A stretch of 16,318 bases of DNA from CAZJRB01 sp964547995 (lineage in GTDB: Bacteria; Planctomycetota; Planctomycetia; Pirellulales; Thermoguttaceae), in the NCBI GenBank assembly GCA_964547995.1, contig CAZJRB010000146.1, positions 1 through 16,318 on the forward strand. Direction: 5' to 3'. The first letter of the stretch is position 1; each line of letters begins with the position of its first letter. The notes below the pieces were generated by a model, which saw only the letters and a list, made by a program, of their open reading frames with translations, was not told the origin of the DNA and did no database searches. Shown here in pieces: positions 13,801 to 16,318 of this stretch. Made by a program: the position numbers and the translations under genes.

Positions 13801-14117
13801 AGAACGCTGACGGCAGGCCACATCCGGTTGGTCAGAAGAAGCCGAACGCCTGGGGCTTGTACGACATGCACGGCAACGTCTTTGAATGGTGCGCCGACTG
13901 GTACGGCGAAGGGTATTACGGACAATCGCCATCGAGCGATCCCATGGGGCCACTATCGGGGAAAGAACGTGTGCTGCGCGGCGGCGCCTGGGACTATCGC
14001 TCCGACTACTGTCGCTCGTCATACCGTCAGTGGGGCACGCCGGCATGGCGCCACAAGAACCTCGGGCTGCGGGTCGTGTTTTGCCCGAACGTCCTTTCTG
14101 CACGGGATGAGAATTGA
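10812..14117 (+). CDS. Transmembrane Ser/Thr kinase with anti-sigma-like zinc motif, 7 WD40 repeats and FGE-like domain
   Basis: The 1101-residue product has five parts. (1) Residues 1-50 contain H31-x3-C35-x2-C38, the pattern of zinc-binding anti-sigma domains. (2) Residues about 100-370 are a Ser/Thr kinase: LGEGGMGAVYK loop (110-119), Lys132 in AVKV, HRDIKPSN (224-231, Asp226 catalytic), DLG (244-246, in place of DFG) and APE (275-277), so it should be active. (3) One membrane helix at about 426-448. (4) A small PEGA-like beta domain (about 450-525). (5) Seven WD40 repeats (about 545-835), then a formylglycine-generating-enzyme-like domain (about 858-1098; EFRLPTEAQWEYACRAG, YDMHGNVFEWCADWY, RGGAWDYRSDYC). 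The kinase half would be cytoplasmic and the WD40/FGE half periplasmic. In the FGE-like domain one of the two catalytic cysteines is replaced: Tyr1062 stands where the first is expected and only Cys1067 remains. It lies in the same operon as the sigma factor and two lipoproteins. The start has TGAGGAG 7 nt upstream. Confidence 0.93.
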   Translation: MNASAHPTREQLSALLLGSLDPNEVETLLDHLETCVDCETTLQELEASESDSFLEDLRQPAPVDEYADEPELRAALADVASLKEQSEPTGEATISALGTIDQYTLLEKLGEGGMGAVYKARQTMLDKIVAVKVLPKGRIEDESARTRFEREMKAVGRLEHPNIVRAMDARRVEGQHLLVMEYVDGQDLNELVRCAGPLPVADACEMVRQAALGLQCAHEHGLVHRDIKPSNLMITQQGQIKLLDLGLARFHSEDAPAGREVTAAGQIMGTPDYMAPEQISDTHAVDIRADIYALGCTLYKLLAGRPPFSGPDYRTAFDKQKGHVDHEPPSIGRVRMDVSDELVTVVDKMLIKDPEERFATPAEVAEAMEPFAAGCDLPGMLKQAKQIIDPDEGSLSEISTEDRSSALAGTVPQIAAPEPVGKRGRWTWVAVGAALAGVVALGVILTLTNRYGTLVVECDDPNVQVAVMRNGKEVEVANAESGWTIRLKSGEYDVELKGGNEQFQIDQDSVVVKRGDEVVVRVALKRPDKPKLAPFDPSTVKPLRTLEGHTDRVEGVAFSPDGRRIISGGGGHKEYGEIKVWDTATGEKILTIKEHTSPVRSVAFSPDGRRIVSGGEYGTVKVWNVATSEATLTFKGHMGAVFSLAFSPNGRQIASGSWDRTAKVWDAATGKEILTFNGHTGPVCSVVFSPDGSRIVSGSYDGTAKVWDAATGKEILTLKGHTNRVLSVRFSLDGRWIVSGSQDKTVKVWEAATGEEIRTLKGHADSVNSVAFSPDGKWIVSGSQDKTVRLWDAEIGKETLTLKGHTHDVNSVAFSPDGRQIVSGSADITIKLWGSPKIIAATPPSKPAPTQVEVPKDEKEITVDLPDGVKMDFVLIPAGKFLMGNADGEADEKPEHQVTITKPFYLGKYEVTQDQWRAVMGANPSKFLAGANPVEQISWDESQAFLRRLNAKRGMSDGEFRLPTEAQWEYACRAGSTTRYCFGNDPAELGDYGWWDKNADGRPHPVGQKKPNAWGLYDMHGNVFEWCADWYGEGYYGQSPSSDPMGPLSGKERVLRGGAWDYRSDYCRSSYRQWGTPAWRHKNLGLRVVFCPNVLSARDEN
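12444..13313 (+). repeat. 126-bp tandem coding repeats (WD40 array)
   Basis: The core FSPDG-coding motif recurs at 12482, 12620, 12746, 12872, 12998, 13124 and 13250. The first interval is 138 bp, owing to a four-residue insertion in repeat 1; the remaining five are exactly 126 bp (42 codons). The middle and last repeats are very similar at DNA level, for example the two GSQDKTV copies, which suggests recent duplication or gene conversion. This is coding repeat structure, not a separate element. Confidence 0.85.
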
Positions 14118-14153
14118 CAACGCACGCATTTTGGCACGATGGAGAACACGATA

Positions 14154-16043
14154 ATGCAACCTCTCGCCAGCCGAACAGCCTTGTGGAATCGGGTCCTCGC
14201 GTCCTGCGCGATTCTTGTCTGCACGGCATTCCTGCCAGGATGCAGCGGTGAAGGACCACAAGGTAAACAGCCCTCAGCACAGGATCCTGATCCCGACAAG
14301 AAAGTCGCTACAAAGGTGGACACTCTGCAACCCGAGGCGCGTGCCCAAGAGGCTCCTAAACCAGAGCCTGAGACCGATACCAGCGATAGCGAGTTTCGCG
14401 TGGAAACGCCCGAACCGTTGGGCAAGAAGCCTCCAACTTCGGAAGCCGCCAGCCCGCCGCCTCCCATTCCGCCAAAACCCGCTGTGTCTGACGAAGAGCC
14501 CGTTGCACCTCCCAAAGAACGGCCGGCTGTTCCGGCGGACAATACAGAAAGGAGTTCCGGCAAACCCAAGACAAAGACGCCACAAGCTCCGGCTGCACCC
14601 TCCGTTGACGGCCCCTTGCACAAAGCCGTCCAGAAGAAGAGCAACAAGAAGAAGGTGAAAAAGCTGCTTGATGAAGGTGCAGATCTCAACGCCAAGGGCA
14701 CCTATGAGCACACGCCCCTTCACCGCGCCCTCTACCACGGAAGAGGTGAGGTGGCCTTGCTCCTGATCGAACGAGGTGCCGATCCAGAGGCAACCGACAA
14801 GAGAGGGAAGACTCCTATGCAAGTCGCCATCGAGCGAGGGAACATGGAAGCTCTAAGCGCCATGCTGGCGAAGGGCACCAATCCCAACGCGGTCGATGCC
14901 AGCGGTCGGACACTGCTCCGGGCAGCGATCGAGTGCCGGAAGGACGAAGTGGCAAAAGCCTTAGTTGCTGCCGGTGCTGACGCAAAAACCGCATCGAAAG
15001 CCGGCTTGACTCCGCTGCACTACGCAGCGGCGAGGGGGCTGTCGGGTACAATGCAGTTGCTCATTGACGAGGGTGCTGACGTGAACGCGAAGAGTGAGCG
15101 AGGAAAGACGCCGCTTCACGAAGTTGCCTCCGGTAGTGCCGAGCCCACCAGAATCGTCGAGGCCGCAAAGGTACTGCTTGACAATGGAGCACACATCGAC
15201 CCGTCGCCGGAAGGTGACAACTCGCCGCTGTTCTGGGCCGCGCTTACCGGGCGCACTGAGTTGGCCGTCTTTCTCATCAACCAGGGAGCGAACGTCAACC
15301 ACATTGCCCACGCGGGGGAGACTGCCCTTCAAGGTGCTGCCAGCTGCAACGACCGAACGGTGGTCAAGCTGCTACTGGAGAGGGGAGCGAAGGTCAATAC
15401 CGCAAGCAGTTTCAAGAACACGGCCCTGCACAGAGCAGTACAAGGGAACAATGACCGAGGATTTGGGTCCGACTATATGGACGTGGTCCAGATGCTGCTT
15501 GACGGAGGTGCCGATGTGGAAGCGAAGAACCAAGTGGGCCGAACACCAATCTTCTTCGCAAAAACGCGGGCAATGGCCGAACTCCTCGTCAGTAAAGGCG
15601 CGAAGATCAAAACCACCGACAAGAATGGGTACAGTCCTCTCCACGCGGCGGCCCGCGATGGAGAAAAGGATCTGGTCGAATACTTGCTCGCACAAGGGTT
15701 CGACGGTAACAAGGAATTCGACGCAGCCTATTCCAGCGAGGGTGGTTGGACGCCACTACACTCCGCGGCGGATGCAGCCCGCGGTGACAAGCGGGCGGAC
15801 GTTCTTGCCTTGCTCGTGGAGCACGGAGCAAACGTCAACGCTCGCGACGCCAAAGGCCGTACACCACTCCACATCCTGGCCAGGCCGTACTCGCCTCCGA
15901 AGGCGGCTATCGAGTTGCTCTTGGAAAAGGGCGCCGACTTGAACGCGAAAGACAATGACGGCTTCACTCCTTTGGGACAAGCCACCCGTGACAAACGCAA
16001 GGAAACGATCGAATTGCTCAAGAAGCACGGAGCCGAACGATAG
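14154..16043 (+). CDS. Ankyrin-repeat lipoprotein (14 repeats)
   Basis: The 629-residue product starts with a lipoprotein signal peptide ending in FLPGC, with Cys30 as the lipid-anchored residue. A Pro/Lys/Glu-rich linker (about 31-152) precedes about 14 ankyrin repeats running to the C-terminus (PLHKAVQKK..., PLHYAAARG..., PLHEVASGS..., PLFWAALTG..., PLHAAARDG..., PLHSAADAA..., PLGQATRDK...). Ankyrin arrays mediate protein-protein contact. The lipobox places the protein at a membrane facing the periplasm or cell surface, so it could meet the kinase's periplasmic domains; this is inference. The ATG at 14154 is preferred to one at 14139 because GGAG lies 9 nt before it and the signal peptide then starts cleanly. 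It follows the kinase gene by 36 bp. Some repeats are elongated or shortened, such as those around SGSAEPTR and QGNNDRGFGSDYM. Confidence 0.93.
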   Translation: MQPLASRTALWNRVLASCAILVCTAFLPGCSGEGPQGKQPSAQDPDPDKKVATKVDTLQPEARAQEAPKPEPETDTSDSEFRVETPEPLGKKPPTSEAASPPPPIPPKPAVSDEEPVAPPKERPAVPADNTERSSGKPKTKTPQAPAAPSVDGPLHKAVQKKSNKKKVKKLLDEGADLNAKGTYEHTPLHRALYHGRGEVALLLIERGADPEATDKRGKTPMQVAIERGNMEALSAMLAKGTNPNAVDASGRTLLRAAIECRKDEVAKALVAAGADAKTASKAGLTPLHYAAARGLSGTMQLLIDEGADVNAKSERGKTPLHEVASGSAEPTRIVEAAKVLLDNGAHIDPSPEGDNSPLFWAALTGRTELAVFLINQGANVNHIAHAGETALQGAASCNDRTVVKLLLERGAKVNTASSFKNTALHRAVQGNNDRGFGSDYMDVVQMLLDGGADVEAKNQVGRTPIFFAKTRAMAELLVSKGAKIKTTDKNGYSPLHAAARDGEKDLVEYLLAQGFDGNKEFDAAYSSEGGWTPLHSAADAARGDKRADVLALLVEHGANVNARDAKGRTPLHILARPYSPPKAAIELLLEKGADLNAKDNDGFTPLGQATRDKRKETIELLKKHGAER

Positions 16044-16094
16044 CCAAAACAAACAATTTCTGCTCTCAAACAGACGCAACGGAGGACATGAACC

Positions 16095-16318
16095 ATGACA
16101 CGATTCTTCATTACCGCACTGCTTCTGGCTGGAATCGGACTCAATCTGTCCGGCTGTTCCAGCGAACGCTCGAAGACGCCGCCGTCTTCCCGGCAGCAAG
16201 ATTCGCAGCCGGTTAAACCGGAAGAACGGGAGCCTCAAGCGGCAAGTGCATCCGCTTCTTCCGGCGGACCATCGGAGCCTGTGACGCCGAAACCCACAGA
16301 TGACGTTGCTGCCACTGC
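16095..16318 (+). CDS. Lipoprotein, partial (runs off the window)
   Basis: The open frame from the ATG at 16095 to the window edge gives at least 74 residues: a lipoprotein signal peptide MTRFFITALLLAGIGLNLSGC with Cys21 as the acceptor (lipobox LSGC), then a Ser/Gln/Pro/Lys/Glu-rich linker. GGAGG at 16081-16085 lies 9 nt before the start; an ATG at 16088 is in another frame. The layout copies that of the ankyrin lipoprotein 51 bp upstream, so a second ankyrin or other repeat lipoprotein is likely, but the domain itself lies beyond the window. It is probably the next gene of the same operon. Confidence 0.85.
   Translation, partial: MTRFFITALLLAGIGLNLSGCSSERSKTPPSSRQQDSQPVKPEEREPQAASASASSGGPSEPVTPKPTDDVAAT

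Overview
The window looks like a chromosomal piece of a planctomycete, probably of the Pirellulales type; this is inferred from gene content, not from a marker gene. The signs are two secreted PQQ-type beta-propellers, a Tat-exported Gfo/Idh/MocA oxidoreductase, a GYF_2 membrane protein, a secreted protein with a planctomycete-style lectin-like domain, and an ECF sigma factor next to a huge fusion of anti-sigma-like zinc motif, Ser/Thr kinase, WD40 and FGE-like domains. There is no rRNA, tRNA, CRISPR array or recognisable transposase.

Positions 1-9660 hold single genes, each with its own sigma70-like promoter and with roomy spacers. In order: a secreted helical/lectin-like protein (330-2249, +), which appears frameshifted at an A7 tract near its 3' end; a convergent PQQ propeller (2303-3568, -); a divergent glycoside-hydrolase-like TIM-barrel protein (3832-5103, +); a GYF_2/coiled-coil membrane protein (5172-6383, +); a Tat oxidoreductase (6751-8040, +); and a second PQQ propeller (8387-9658, +). 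The spacers carry palindromic elements: a nested inverted repeat (3611-3758), a 43-bp tandem/inverted hairpin cluster (6519-6679), a long perfect hairpin (8124-8164) and an 18-bp perfect palindrome (8280-8297). The 8038-8118 stretch also keeps, on the minus strand, the C-terminal tail of a lost protein.

Positions 9665-16318 form a signalling block. A two-repeat ankyrin remnant (9665-9910) is followed by a near-consensus promoter (10003-10031) and a tightly spaced set: ECF sigma factor (10074-10682), a 1101-residue transmembrane kinase (10812-14117), a 14-repeat ankyrin lipoprotein (14154-16043), and the start of another lipoprotein (16095 to the window end). The proposed logic, which is inference, is that the periplasmic WD40/FGE-like half senses or binds something, the cytoplasmic half phosphorylates targets and may hold the sigma factor, and the ankyrin lipoproteins are envelope partners or outputs.

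The most notable points are the sigma/anti-sigma-kinase/ankyrin-lipoprotein cassette, the likely non-catalytic FGE domain, two genes whose first ATG sits exactly where transcription should start (leaderless candidates), the A7 frameshift, and repeat elements lying inside predicted 5' leaders.
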